A DNA stretch of 64,000 nt from Gordionus sp. m RMFG-2023 (taxonomy: Eukaryota; Nematomorpha; Gordioida; Chordodea; Parachordodidae): contig NC_088777.1 of assembly GCF_954871325.1 (NCBI RefSeq), positions 14,237,366 through 14,301,365 on the forward strand. The letters are read 5' to 3'. Below the pieces are notes generated by a model. The model had not been told where the DNA came from. It searched no databases and saw only the letters and a program-made list of their open reading frames with translations. How positions within the stretch are numbered: position 1 is the first letter of the stretch; the number at the start of each line of letters is the position of its first letter. Made by a program: the position numbers and the translations under genes. Shown piece by piece: positions 26,301 through 41,300 of the stretch.

Positions 26301-29300
26301 CTACAAATTTTTAAAGGAGATGGAAATGGAAGTTAAATTTAGGGGAAATGTTATTAGCCTCTTTATTTCCAAACAGGATTAATTTTAGGAATTGATTTTT
26401 TCCATTCATGTTATCAAAATTTCCGTTAAAAAGAATTTAAAAATCTTAAAACTTAATTTGGTAATCTAGCAGATATTTTTCTCTTAATATTGTACAAAGT
26501 TAAAAATAAAATGTTAAGATCCAGACATGCCCATTAAGTGCAATGATAAAAAATATTTTCACGAACAAATATGAGTAACCATATTTATTTTTTATTCCCG
26601 TTCAAATTAATATATACCATATAAAGGTAGTTAAAACTATATTTATTTGATACCCATCCATTATCATATCAATATTTGATTTTGATAAAATTATTCCTGA
26701 CCTACGTAGAAATAACTTCACTCATTGAGAAGTGGCGCTTGACTTTTTGCCTATTCAATAGGTATTTTAATTATCAATCGATTTATCTCTAATAACCATA
26801 TATTTATATACTATAATAAGTTCAATAAGAAATAACTTAAATTAAAATATATGGGCCTGAACCACGGATCTGTGATCGGGGTTCGTGCTCATAGCAGATT
26901 TTTAGAGCCAACCAACCAATTAACAACACTATATAAGTAATCAAGTTTCATAAAATTTAAGATAACCTGTTGAGTTCACGATTCAAATTCATAACTCGAG
27001 TTCACGACTCGAGTTCGTAACTCGAGTTCACCATAACTTGAGTTCACGACTCAAGTTTATGACTAGTTCACGACTCAAGTTTAGTCTGGATCTTAATATT
27101 TTATTTTTAACTTTGTACAATATTAAGAGAAAAATATCTGCTAGATTATTAAATTAAGTTTTAAGATTTTTAAATTCTTTTTAACGGAAATTTTGATAAC
27201 ATGAATGGAAAAAATCAATTCCTAAAATTAATCCTGTTTGGAAATAAAGAGGTTTCTAGTAACATTTCCCTTAAATTTAACTTCCATTTCCATCTCCTTT
27301 AAAAATTTGTAGGCAATATTATACATTTTTTTATAAAAAATTATTTAATATTTGAAAAAATCTTAAATAAAAATAATGAAATTAATTTTAATTAAGGAGT
27401 GGGGGATTTTTTAAATTTTTTTGCATCTAATTCATTGTTTTATTTATTTTATTTTTTCAACTCCGCTTTGAAATTATTTTTATTTTATTTATTTAAATCT
27501 TTATAAATCATATGAGTTAAATTTTATAATTACAATGAAAAAATCAAATAAATAAAAAAAATTTTTGTAGGAAGGAGCTTATGCTACGAGCAACCTCTTT
27601 ATTTCAAAATATAATTTTAGGAATTATTTTTTCTATTCATGTTATTAAAATTTCAGTTTACGTAGAAATAGCTTCACTCAAAAAGTGGCGCTTGAACTGT
27701 TGCACATTCAATAGGTCTTTTAATTATCTATCGATTTATCTGTAATAAATAACCATATATTTAATTAATAAGTTCAATAAGAAATAACTTAAGATACATG
27801 GGCCTCGTGCTCATAGCAGATTTAGTCTAATTTTAGAGCCAAGCGCCAGGTCTGGGAATTACACAACCAACCAATTAACAATACTAATATAAGTAATCGA
27901 GTTTCATAAAATTTAAAACCTGTTGAGTTCACGACTCAAGTTTATGACTAGTTCACGACTCAAGTTCATAACTCGAGTTCATGACTCAAGATCAAAACTC
28001 AAGTTCAAGACTCAAGATCAAAACTCAAGTTCATGACTTAAGATAAAAACTCAAGTTCGGAACTCGAGTCGTAAAAATGAATCGACTAATCGACTAAAAA
28101 CTCGACTTGAGTCGTAGTTAAACCGACTCGGATGAGTCGTTTAACAACACTACTATCGTCAATTAAAAATAAATCAAAATTTATAAAATCTACCATCACA
28201 TTCCTAGCATCCTAGTAAAGTGGCTTCATTTTTGAATTTAGTATTTTCTTTTAGTTTTTTTTGAAATAAATACTATATATATTTTAAATCTTAATTTTAG
28301 GAGCAGAAATGATATATCAAAGCTGGCTATTTGTGAAGATTGCGATAAAGCATTCCACACGTTCTGCCTTAAGCCTCCCATTTTAACCGTCCCGAAAATG
28401 GGTTGGAAATGCAAAGTTTTTTTAAAAAATAATAAAAAGAACATTGATTGTAATAACATAAATAGAGTTGAATACCAAAAATTTAAGCCCTGCTACTAGA
28501 CCTATTTTATAGGTCCAACATAATCTGAGAAAAGATTTAGAAATGTTTGTGACTCATTTAATTAGAATTTTTTTTTGAAGATCCGAGGATCCAATTTTAT
28601 TTGAGAAATCGGTCCATAAATTTTTTTAGATTTGACTTTTGAAAAATACGATATTTAAACGAAATCAATAAGTGCAGAAGTATAATATAAATAAACAACC
28701 TTGTTATTTTTTAAAAATAATTTACATAATTTTTAAAACATACTCAAAGATTTAATTTTTATAAATTTTTTTTAATTATTCAATTTACGTTAGAATTGTC
28801 GGATCTGTTTAGATTGTGGTACGAGGACACCCGGGGCTGGGTTGAGCAGCCGATGGCACTCCAATTACACCCTTTGCGACAGTTGTTACCAGCAAAGAAA
28901 TAAAAGTCACAAGTGTTCCGTTTGCAAAAGGGTAGTTGTTCGCATTGAAAAGGCGATAAGTGTTAAAAACGGCGGAATTAACAATCAAACGGAGAGAAAC
29001 AATGGCGCTTCCATGGTCAAATGCGGGAAATGTGACAAGTAATTACAAGAAAATTAGCGATAATTTTAGTTGAATGCCAAATTTGTTCAGTACTAATTAA
29101 ATACCATATTTTGCACGAAAATTTATAATTTATTTAAATGGGGTTAATTGAATTAACTACTCCAAGAGTGTATAAAGTAAGGACTATAATAGGGCAGGAA
29201 AAAGTATAAAAACTTGTAAGGGACTTTTCCCAAATTTCTTATAAGTTTAGGAATTTATCAGGCAGTTTTAAGTTTAATTAAAAAAAATTAAAAATATAAT

Positions 29301-32300
29301 TTAAATCTACTTCGCTTCACATCCTTTAACATCAAAATTATTTTATTAAATATTTGTTTGTTATTTTATGAATTCTCTTGTATATCATAAAATTGTTAAA
29401 ATATGTTAATATAATATGTGGCAATGTTATTTTGACATGCTTAGAACAATAAATAAAATGTTTATGTCCAGTTTATTTTCATTTCCCATTAAATTTTAAA
29501 GATTTGTTCATAACGAATGCGATACCAAGGCGGCCGAGCACAGTGATTTCTTGCTTAACAATTTAGCCACAAACACGGAGGAATTTATTTGTTCAACATG
29601 TTGTAGCGAAGCCCACAATTTTTTTAAAGTTTCCAACAGAATTAAAGATGGCGGCCGGCATGCTAAAAAGATTGGGGTTTCTTGTCATAATAGCAATATT
29701 ATTCATAGACCCACGAATAGTCCCGATGGGGATATTGGAATTGTGAATATCGGACCTGTAAGTATTGAAGTGAGTGAGGTTCAAAGATATCAAGATAAGG
29801 GTAGTGGTGACGATGATTTATTGAAAGTAAATGTATATAATAAATTGTTTGAAAATTAATTTTTGATTGATATTAAATATAACATGATGCGATTGTGAAT
29901 GATCCATATTTTACAATGATTTATTCAAGCATTCTTGTTTATAATATATAAAAAAATTTTGTTACTTTTTGAATGTTGGGGATGTGAAAACTCAGAATAA
30001 CACGACTGAGGTGTACTAGGTTTGAACCCAACTGCCATTAATTTTTTCTGAAAAAACCTCTTGGACATGTGTTAGCTTTAGCTTAGGAAAAGGGAAGATT
30101 AAAAGATTAAGAAAATATCGGTTAGAGTTAGTCCATAGTAATAATTGGTTGTATATATATTTAAAAAAGTTTTGGATGTTGTCTAAGAAATTGATGTTAA
30201 CCTTGTTATAATTAATAAATCAAAATTTATTATCAAGTGTCATGTTTTTAAAATTTGATCTTTTAAGATATTTATACACCCTTAGAAAACAATCCATATT
30301 TCACAAGGTAGCAATTTGTCGGAATGAAAACCTATTTTATTATCCATTTAACATAAAAATCTTAAATAGTTTGATTATTCTCATTTGAAATACATTAATT
30401 TTAAAACCCGTTTTAAGACAATCTCATAAACTGTTTCCCCAACCGAAAATTTATTGATTGTCAAAAGTGAATTTTTTATATAAATTTTTTTTATATAAAT
30501 TATTTGTATATAAATTTTTTTAGAAAACTAAATCTTCGAACAATCGCGATTATATCAGCCCTCCCGCTCTAAAATTAACTCTTAAAAAACATGTGGAAAA
30601 CAACCAATACACTGTAGTGGTTCATGACACGGCCATCAATACGTTAATCAATCAGGTGGTGGGTCAATTTCGACAAACACCTGTTCTTATTCCTAGTGGA
30701 GGTTATTATATTTGATATGATTTATTTCTGATTTCTGATTAGAAAGATGGTTTATTTGTTCAATAACAACCGAATTATATGTGATTTATGATACTTCTCC
30801 TAATTAGATTAATTTAAGATATAAATAATAAATTGGCATATCTTTCACACATACAATCAAATGTTGTTCTTACCATCTGCTGACTTCCCTCTCCGCTATA
30901 CCATTTATGAAACCATTTCCCATTGGATACATTTGATTGAATTTCTAGTAATTTCTTTGCTATATGCATCACATTGCCAAGCGCCTGTTTCTTTCATATT
31001 TAAATCATGCTCTAATCATCACAATAGTCTACATTTTTTTTCCACACCAATACCAATCTGTCATCTAAGTATCTTATCCTTAAATCCCTTTCACTTCTCG
31101 TCATTAATATAAGATCATCTTTATAAAAATGTCAATGGTTATCCTTCACCCATCACTTTAGCCACACCCTCATCTGACCTTTCGAAAATAATAATGGATC
31201 GATAGGATACCTAGTATTGGTGTTGTTAAATGGATTAAAGCCAATTTTTAAAAACGGCAAACTCCACATTTTAGCCAGAAAATTTATGCCTAAGCGTCGA
31301 GATTTCTCTATTTGATGACAAATCTTTGATAATATTTTTTTGGATAGAATATTAAGTTAGCTGTTTTTAAAAATAGGCTCAAATCGAGCCGTTTAATAAC
31401 ACTACCTGGTATATTCCCAACACTTCTTCTGACTATCAATGTTAAAATATGTCATTTCTCATCTTAACCATAACCTATCAAAGAGTAAATCTAATTATCA
31501 ATAGCCAAATGAATGGTTAGGTTAAAACGGTTTTAAATGGCTATAAACTTTTAAACCGGCTAATAAATATGGTAAATAATTACATTTTAGAATGAACCGT
31601 TTTGATATTGTCTAATATTATATTTGAAAAAATATTTTGTTTTTATTTCTTTTAATATTAATTAAAATTCAATTATCAATGGATAGAAAATTCTAACATT
31701 AAATTTTTCAAAAAATGGATGGTCTTCTATGTGTGTTCCCATCGAGGTAGCCTATATAATTGGCGTTGATGATGAACCTCTATCTCCAGAATAGGGTTTT
31801 CAGTAAGCTTGTGGGTGCAAAGAGACGACTTCCCAAAAATGGTTAAATGGTGTAATTCAAATAAAACGTGATCTTCCGAGATTTCGAAAAAATTGACATA
31901 CAGGTTTGATCAAAATATTTAGCGTTTGGTTGTTTGGAGCCAACGAGTCGTTAAAAAAATAGTTTCAGATTAGAAATTGACGCCTCTTCTAATATGATAT
32001 CACCTAAGCTTTTCTGGTTACATCTAAGGAGGAGGCCATATAGTTTAAAAGTTGAGGATATTTGAGCTGGTCTAAGAATCGAGTTATATTGGTTGTATCT
32101 AATGATTTGGTCATTACAAGAAAGCGAATGTGTCATTATTGAGTCGACAAAAAATGTTCATATAATTAAATTAATTAAAATATCAAGTTAACAATCATAA
32201 TCCTCACAATATAAATTATTTATAAAGGTAACGAAATTGGAACGGTAATTGAATTTGATACAAAAACTCTCAATCCTACAAGTGGTGAAAATCTTAAATA

Positions 32301-35300
32301 TTCCCAAAACACCAAAAACAACCAAATTCTCGAAAATAACAGCAATACATCAAACTTTTATAATGCAAGTAATAATGACAGGGGAGGTGGGGAAAGGATA
32401 AATAGTTTTAGCCAAAGACAGGATGATGACGTAATAACATTTTTAAAATTCACTTATATTATTTATTTATGTAATGATTCGTTCTTCATCCAATTGATTT
32501 ATTTATTTAATGATTAACAAATATTTATTACCGAATTAGGCAAACAAAAGTCCCATAGTATTTGACCCTCCTTCAGTTGAAGATGATGATGACGAACCGG
32601 CTTACGTTCCTATCCTTTTCTCCAAGCAGGATAAATTTACTTATTATAAAGTATAATTTTGATAATATATTGTTATAAAATTTGTTTATTTAACCATAAA
32701 ATCTAATATTTAGATATCACATCCTAGCCCTGAATTCAGCCTATCTCCCCTTTCAATTTATTCCACACTTTTTATCTCCACAGAAATTATATTAAATTTT
32801 ACTAAAAGAAACGTGCCCATTTAATAAATTTATTAATTTTTATATTTCATAAAATTAAAATGAAATAATTTACTTATGGATATGTACATTTTAAAAATAC
32901 ATTAATAATTTAGGATGTATGTGCGTGTTGCGGAAGTTTTGGCGCCGGAACAGACAGTCTTTATGTGTTTTGTTTTCAATGTGGTCAGAGTTATCATCCT
33001 TTCTGCGTTTCTGTGGAGGTTTAATTTTATTGTGTGTAAATTTTTTGAAACTCTTTTCTTTCTTCCTTCTTTTCGTTTCTTTCACACATACGCCGAGATA
33101 TACACCCATCATATTTTATCTTACACCATTTTCTGGAACGGTGCATAAATTTAAAAATTAAATTATTTTTTTTAAAAATTATAAAAAACAGTTCGAGTAA
33201 AAAAAGTGATCATTTTAATTATCCCATGTAAATTAATTGCAGCACTGCTCTTTATATAGACCGCCATCTCCTTAAATGTAAGAATAAAAGTAATACTAAT
33301 GTATGAATTCATATCTTTCAACTTAGAAACTAACGATAAAAATGTTGGTGCATGGCTGGAGATGCTTTAAGTGCATAATATGTGAAATATGCGGTCGCGC
33401 AGATGATGAAGCTAGACTTATACTTTGTGATGATTGCGACATAGCTTACCATACATATTGCCTCAAGCCTCCTTTATCCAGTATCCCTAAGGGAAGTTGG
33501 AAGTGCCAAAAGTAAGACGAAACATATAATCCGCATTAACAACCCCATTTTTTGAAACCTTTTATCACTTTAAATTTCTTGTCCTTTGAAAAACATGAAC
33601 ATGTTTTTAATTGAACGGTTGCTATGATTGTGAAAGATTTGCAAGATTTATTTTATAGTTTTTATAAGATTGTATCATACATTCAGGTTAACTCATTAAG
33701 ACTTATATGGCCTTTTATAAGCTATCAGTTTGATCATTTGAATTGAATACTCTAATTCATTTCTATAATATAATAATAAATGAATTCATGACTTATATGG
33801 CCTTTTATAAGCTATAAGTTTGATCATTTGAATTTAATACTCTAATACATTTCTATAATATAATAATAAATGAATTCATATATTTTACATTTATCTTAAA
33901 ATATGGTTTTAAATCGCATTTCCATTTTTTGATCCAATTGTTAAATCGCATTTTACAGAATCCATAGCCTTGGAATGTGTCATTACACTTTAAATAAATG
34001 TATTATACCACCACCATTCACTTAAATTTTTTTTTTACAAAAATAAATAGCTGCATATGTTGTGAAACATGCCTTTCTACTTCCCCTGGCAAAAATTGCT
34101 CCTGGATAACATCTAAATCTCTTCCAAATCCTCCTTCCAATATTCCCATTCATCTTTCTATTAATATTCCCAACACCAGGAAAAATAAGAATAAGAAAAG
34201 CACAAAACAATCATTGTCCAATACAGTTGGTTATGAGTGCGGACCTTGCTCTAGCAGGGAAACCTGCCCGGCGTGCAGAAAGAAATACTCGGAAATGGAT
34301 ATAATTATGGAATGTGGGCAATGTGAAAGGTTTTCTTTTTTTTATTCCTTATATTTGAAAATTTATATTAATATAAAAGCATATAAAAAAATAATATAAT
34401 TAATAACATTTCAGATTATATTTTGTTCTTGTATAAACTAGGTTTGGGCAAAACTAAATTCAGTTGTAACTGCCATTATTTAAAAAATTTAAAATTTACT
34501 GGCAAAATAGGGATTATGGAAAAGGGACCGGCAAAAGGGATTTTATACATAACCATAAAATAAATATAATATAAGGGGAGGGGAGGGGACATGGGTCGGT
34601 AATTATAAAAATATGTATAAGATAATGCTTATATATATATATATATTAAACAACAAACAAAAATATAATAGAAATAAAGGATTTTATGTATAAGAAATTT
34701 GGGGGAATATTTTTTACAATCAACTAAACCTATAATGGTAAATATGAAATATTACTTAAAAACACCTGACTTGGCATAAATCTTCGGATCAAATCTCGAA
34801 ATCTAAATAGCTTCCTAGGAATTTCTGTTCTTTTATCTAAAATCGATTAAAATTTAGAGAGTTAATAGCAACTGCTGACCTTTAAGCATTTGCAAGTCTC
34901 AAAGTAGTCTTTTAAGTGTTCTTTTAGTTTCTAATGATACGGAATGTCCATATGTGTGATTGATTCATGTTTTTTTTCGTGGGAGGTTTAAGAGATTTTT
35001 CCTGATGATAATTATATTAATGGTTTAATTAGACTTCATAGCACAGATAGGACTATGCAGACACCCATCATTTAAAAAAAATATTATTACTTAAAATTCT
35101 TATATTTTTGTCTGGATTTTATAATAGCTTAATATTTTTAGGTAAATCTTGATTTTATTTGATAGTTCTTGAATTATTAGGGTTTTTTGTGGCTTGGGGT
35201 CATAGGCCCACCTATCATGTGTGTTGCTTTTTTCATCTGTTTTAACATTGATATATTAAACATAAATAAACACTTTTCTATATATCATTTTTATTATTAA

Positions 35301-38300
35301 AAATGATATTATATTAATATTTGAACCTTAGATAAACATTTATACATCATCAAATAAATTTTTCGTTTTTTGACTCTCTTGCCAAAAAATGTCATAAAAT
35401 TTTGAATAAAATTTTAAAATAACGATTAAAATCAAGATTAAAAATGAATTTGATTCTAAAATATAGCATATCTAAATTGGTGTTCAGGGGTCCCCATCTA
35501 GTCTTTCTGTTTTTTTCACCTATTCTAGGAAGGGGCTTAACACTTCTATTTTGTCATTATTTTTAATTTTTTTATATAAGGGTTTCTATATTTTTTACAT
35601 TTAGTAAACATTTAATCTCAAATATAAGTGACGTCCAAAGACTGTAACCGGCTCAAAATAAAAAGACCGGGTTGAAAATTGCTCCATTTATTTTTCTGGC
35701 TCAGATCGTTGATTTTTTACCATGATAACTCAAAGACTGGGCTGACCTAATATTAAAAGACTTGAACTAAATTCCTTTTTTTAAACTAGTCTTCGGATCA
35801 TTGGCATTCATTATAAAAATTATCATCAACCTAAATTTTTTAAAATATCAAGCATTATAAACATAATTTTTAATATTTTTTCGCGCTAAGTTATCTAAAT
35901 CACACGCATATATTTCGAATGAAATTTTAAATGAACAATAGTAAAGGAATGCACCGGTTAGGGTATTTCTCTCACCCCTATTATAAACACTTAATTTAAA
36001 GGAGTGAAATTTTTCCACTTTCTTATAAAACTTACTACATAATACCTTTTATCATTATTTGTAGGACCCCAAATTATGTTTGATTATTTAGTCTCCACAT
36101 CTCAATCCATTGTTATAAAGAATTACTATATATTATATTAATTTAACTCAAACTTAAATTTTAATTGTAAAAAAAATGCATGTGAAAGGTGGATACATGG
36201 TGCTTGCGAAAACATAAAGGACGAGTGGGAAGCGGGCCACGCCCTGGAAAAGGGCTTTACTTGCAAGCTTTGCAAAGCTCTTATCAACAAGCATTCATCG
36301 TCCCACACCAATTCTTACCATCAACTATGCAGCGATAGTTGTCATATGACAGGCAAAATTAAAGAACTAATCAAAGAATTTAAAGATAACAAAGGAAATA
36401 AAGATAATAATTGGATGTTTACACATAACAAACCCATAAAATCGACTATAGAAGAGGTGAACCAAGGCATAAGTATTAAAGGTGAAAATATAAACCAAAA
36501 TAGTACTTTAAATGATAAAGAAATGGCAGGGATTAAAGAAGTCAAATGTAAAGAGTACAATAATAATGATAATACGAAGGAAAAAAATGAACCAGCCGTT
36601 TTAATTAGCTCTCAAGGGGCTTCAGAGACTTCAATATACACATTTCAGGCAGATACTAATCCCCTAATCACTAAAAATAACGATATTGGTAATCCTATCG
36701 TTGCGAATATATTCGTTGATTCCAGTAGAATGAAAAATGTTCATAAGAATTACGATGTTAATTCAATGACGTCATGCTCTTATAACACCGAAGTTGCTGT
36801 ACTTTCTACCCATAGTTCTAGTTTGTCCCCTTGTGTGTCTCAAAATGTTTCCCAAGATTTCGAAACCACAACTATAAAGGACCCATTCGATACCACTAGT
36901 CAAATTGATATACTGAAATCGGTTTTGAAAAGCATGGAAATGTTAAACCCCGATTCGACGGGTTCATTGAATATTCCATCATCATTGAGTGTTAATGATA
37001 ATATTTATGGTATATTTATAAAATCATCAGAAAATAATTTCTATTATATTTTATTATTCACTCCCCTCCCCCTTCATTAACGATTTTATAAAAGAAGAAT
37101 TTTTTAAATATATTATTTTGTCTAGCATTGTTTTTTGAATCACTGCTGACATCTTATAAAATTTTATAATTAAAATTTTTTGTTTCAATAAATTAAATTG
37201 CTTTGCATTACTTCTAAAATCAATCTTTTCCTTTTATATTACAAGTTATAAAATAATTTGAATAATAAATAAAAGATAAATGATGCATGCATACTAACTT
37301 TATTAATTATGTAAATTATAGGTGGCGGGAAAGAATTTGATGTGAATATTAGCGGAAATTGCACCAGATTAGATATCATCTCTAACTCCTCAATTAATAA
37401 TTTTTCGAGGAAAGATGATTTTGTTCTCTCTCCCCAAATTAAGACGCTATCAGAATTAAGTGAGAATTATATTAATCATATGATTATTTACATATTACTT
37501 AAAAATAGGAAATTAGGATCAGAATATAGTACATTACTCTGATTAAAAACCTTTAAATGAGAATTTTTCAAAATACGATAATAGTAATTCGCTAATTATT
37601 TGTATACATTTTTCTGGTTTATTAAAATATTTCATACTGGAAATAAACGCAAATATTACTTATAATTTATGTTCGCATTTCGCATTAACTAAACGCTTCC
37701 CCTCCTTTTTTCTTTTCAAGATTTTGGATCGACTGACATTGCAATATCAAAACAAATTGGCGGCGACTATCAAGATGACCATCACGTAACAACAAAATCT
37801 GCCCGTCGAAATTCTAACAAACTTGGTTCAGGCGTGGGCGGTTTCTACGTCAGACCTAAGAAGCAAACCCCGATATTTCCACCCAACGCTACGCTCCAGC
37901 ATGAGCCAGAAGGTAATCCATCTTCCATCCCTCAAGATGACCACAGTAATACATTAATGGGTAGTGAACTAGATATGAATGCTTATTACAATAGTGAGGA
38001 CAAAAGTGGATCGGGTTGTGGTGGCATCAAGAGGAAAAGAGCACCCAAAAAGAGGGGGTACTTAGCAGAAAATTATCCTTACTATTTGCAGGTTTTCATT
38101 CTTACTCGAATTCCTAAATTAAAAATTATAAACATAGGAAAATAGTTTTTTTTTTTATCTATCATGAAAATATCACATTACCATCTCCATTAAATAAACC
38201 TTTAAAATTATTTTACACAACTTGGACAAATTTTTATTTTATCCTCTTGTATCACCTAGGTATATTATCATTTATAATTCTATGCCCCACTATTTTACCT

Positions 38301-41300
38301 TAAGACAACATTCCAAATAAACTTAAACTCTCTTTATTTTTTTAAAACCCATTTCTAGTTATACTCATTACATTTTTACCTGCATTATAATATAATTTCA
38401 GGAATTATTTTTCGGCGAATCGCTTCTCAAATGCCAAGATCTAGAACGACGCCTTCTGATTTTTCGCTCCATAAATCCAAATTTCCCCTCCCATTCTGCA
38501 GGGAATCCCAATTTTTCCATCTTTTCGCCTTGTTCGGAGGATGGTAATTATAATTTATCTTCCCTAGAAAATTTCTTTCTAACACACCTTGAACCTATTT
38601 CGAAAAACTCATCCAACGATAGCGAAAATAATATCCAAAATACGAATACCCTCGACATTGCCTTAAAAAAAGTGAGCAAACTAACGCTCAACTTGGAGGA
38701 ACTTCTCGCATTGGACGAAGATGGGAAAAGGCGAGAAATTCAAGATAGCCTTGGAGGGAATTCCGACTTAATGATGATGTTAGCTCACGATTGCTTGCTC
38801 GAAGGGGAAACCGAGGATTATCACAGCTTTCCGTATATACCTGGGTGGAAGGGACTCAAAAAGATCATGAGTTTAGGCGACAAGGTTTATTTTAGACTGA
38901 ATTTTTTTTTGTAAATTAATATTACATTGAATATTGGAGCCTAGTCGTCATTTTAATTTATTTTTGATTTCGATTTTAAAAAAATCACATTATATAAACA
39001 CAAGATTAAGAACTATATTGTATTGCATAAAAGTTTTTTATGACATTCAATTATTATCAAATATGAAGTTTCATGCACCAATGGTTAATCATTACTAATA
39101 ATGAAATAAAATTCTCACTACGCTTATTAATTTATTAATTTTACGCTTTTAATAAAATTTTAAGGATTGCGATAAATAAATTAACAGAAGGTATTTTAAA
39201 ATAAAATATAATTAAAAATCTGAAAGAAAGAAAAATACTAAAAATTTCATAAGACTTAAATCACCACTAGTCTAACTAAAAACAATCAAATGCATTCAAC
39301 CAGCGTCTACATGACAAGATATTCACTGGAAGCAACCCCTTAAAAACCTATATCTGCCCCCCCCCCACTTAAAATGCAGGGAAATTCTTACATTATAATT
39401 ATTATAATATCCCCTTCATAGTTTTTAAAAAGAATCGCTTAGATTATCAATACTCTACTACCATAAAAAAAGTGAAGATAAAAGAGTTATTATTTAGATA
39501 TTGAATATAATTGAAAACCCCCTCATACACAATGAATGCATAATTATAGTATATTGTTTGACATAAATTTAAGTTTGCTGAGAGAATGTCTAGCCCAGCA
39601 GAAAATTATCTAGATAAATTTTATTTGAAAATTAATTATTATGTATAAATTGGTCGATGTTTAACAATATTTTTATATTATTATAGATCTATAATATAAG
39701 TATGAAATAATTTATTACAGCAATATATTTTGCCCTATTTAATCTAAAAATTAAATCGATAAACCCACCCCCACCTGCTCATATAGACGCTGCACTCAAC
39801 TAATGCTAAAAACATTAGGTAAGAGGAAAATTTTTTAACTATGGTAATTTGATTTAAAACACTTAGGATATAACAGAAAAAGGAATAATGGATATCATTT
39901 TTCACACGAACACAATTTCCGACACGAAAACGAAAGTTAATCGTCAAATTTTGAAGCCCTCTGGTTATTTCGAAATAGCGGCCGTGCTAAAGAGGTTGTC
40001 CCGGCCTAAGTTCCCATTCAAATTCCTCCTTCCTCCACAGCCGACAAGAATCAACAAGTCTAAATATATGCCAGAAATAGCCGAAGACGCTAGTATAATT
40101 GCAGTGAACGGTAATGTGATATACAATATAATGATTTGATTCTTTTCTTTGAAATAAATTTTTAAAAAATAAATATTTTAAGCTAGTTTGGAATTTGGGG
40201 ATGAGGAACCGGAAACCCATTATAAAATGAGTAATGTTATTTTTAGAATTTGATAATGCAAAAGAAATACTAATTTGAAAATTATTCCCGTTTGGAAAAT
40301 TATTAATATATTATAAATAAATGCAAATAAATGGTTGTTTTTTCAATGACAATTTGTGGGTTGGGAGTTTAGTTTAGCCGTTTAAGTCAATTTTTAGTCG
40401 GTTAAAAAATTGGCGAAACCGAGTTTTTAGTCGGAAACTATCACTTTTGCCTCAGGGGTTTTCTTAAAAATATAGCAGCTAAAAAGTATAAATGAAAACA
40501 CCTTAACAATTTTCTCCGATACGCGCATATATAATGTGCTATATTCCGATATTAAGCCATTACCCAACTCTAGCTGATATCAAATGAATTAAGGGATTGG
40601 TCGACTTCTGGAAGAGTTATTATTTTATGACCCTTTTTTCCCAACAATTTACACTAGATTTCTCTGTGTAACGAGGTTAATATATAGAAGATACGGGGTA
40701 GGGCATGATTTGGGGGTAAGGGGAAACCTCTAAAAGGATTTTAATTGATCCTAAACCAAACCGTAAATATCATCTTCCTTATAAATTTCAATTTTTTGAA
40801 CTCGCATAAAAAATATACTATAACTATAATAAAATATTCAAAGATGATAAAAATAGTAAAGCCCTAAACCAGAAAGACACTAACGTCGAAATATCTAATA
40901 AAGATGACCACCGCAATATAATCGATTCTATCTCTCAAAACGCCGAAAACTCGAATACAGATAGCAACCATCACATTACTATCACTAAGGATCACATGCA
41001 CCTACCTAGAGGAAGGGAAAGGTATCCTTACATCTCAATGCAAAAGCGAGAAGATGAAGCTATGATTGATGTTAAACAGGTGTAGCTTATGGTTTATTAA
41101 ATATAAAAATATAAGATCTAAAAAAGTCCTAATTTCTACATTTTCAAATGATATTTCAACCTTTGCTGAATTTCATCTCTTATATTTTAAAATTATTATC
41201 AATTATAAAATTGATTATTTAAAATATATTTGGAACTTGTGGCCTAGGTAGAAAATAAGCGCTCACATTATACATTTAATTTATAAAACTACTTAATTTT

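Noticed and set aside
31951-32136. Minus-strand 61-codon ORF as a LINE C-terminus
   Set aside because: Some resemblance to LINE tail sequences, but no diagnostic motif, so it is not called.
33019-33161. Plus- and minus-strand ORFs running past the first finger of the second PHD cluster
   Set aside because: They extend through the GT donor at 33019 into intron; family spacing shows the protein continues in the exon at 33327.
39786-39818. 33-nt micro-exon between KMT2C/D-like exons 19 and 20
   Set aside because: It would leave phase 2, whereas exon 20 is entered in phase 0 and joins exon 19 directly in frame.
40375-40590. Possible MITE with GGTTGGGA / TACCCAACTC ends in the intron after exon 20
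   Set aside because: End similarity is short and no target duplication could be found.
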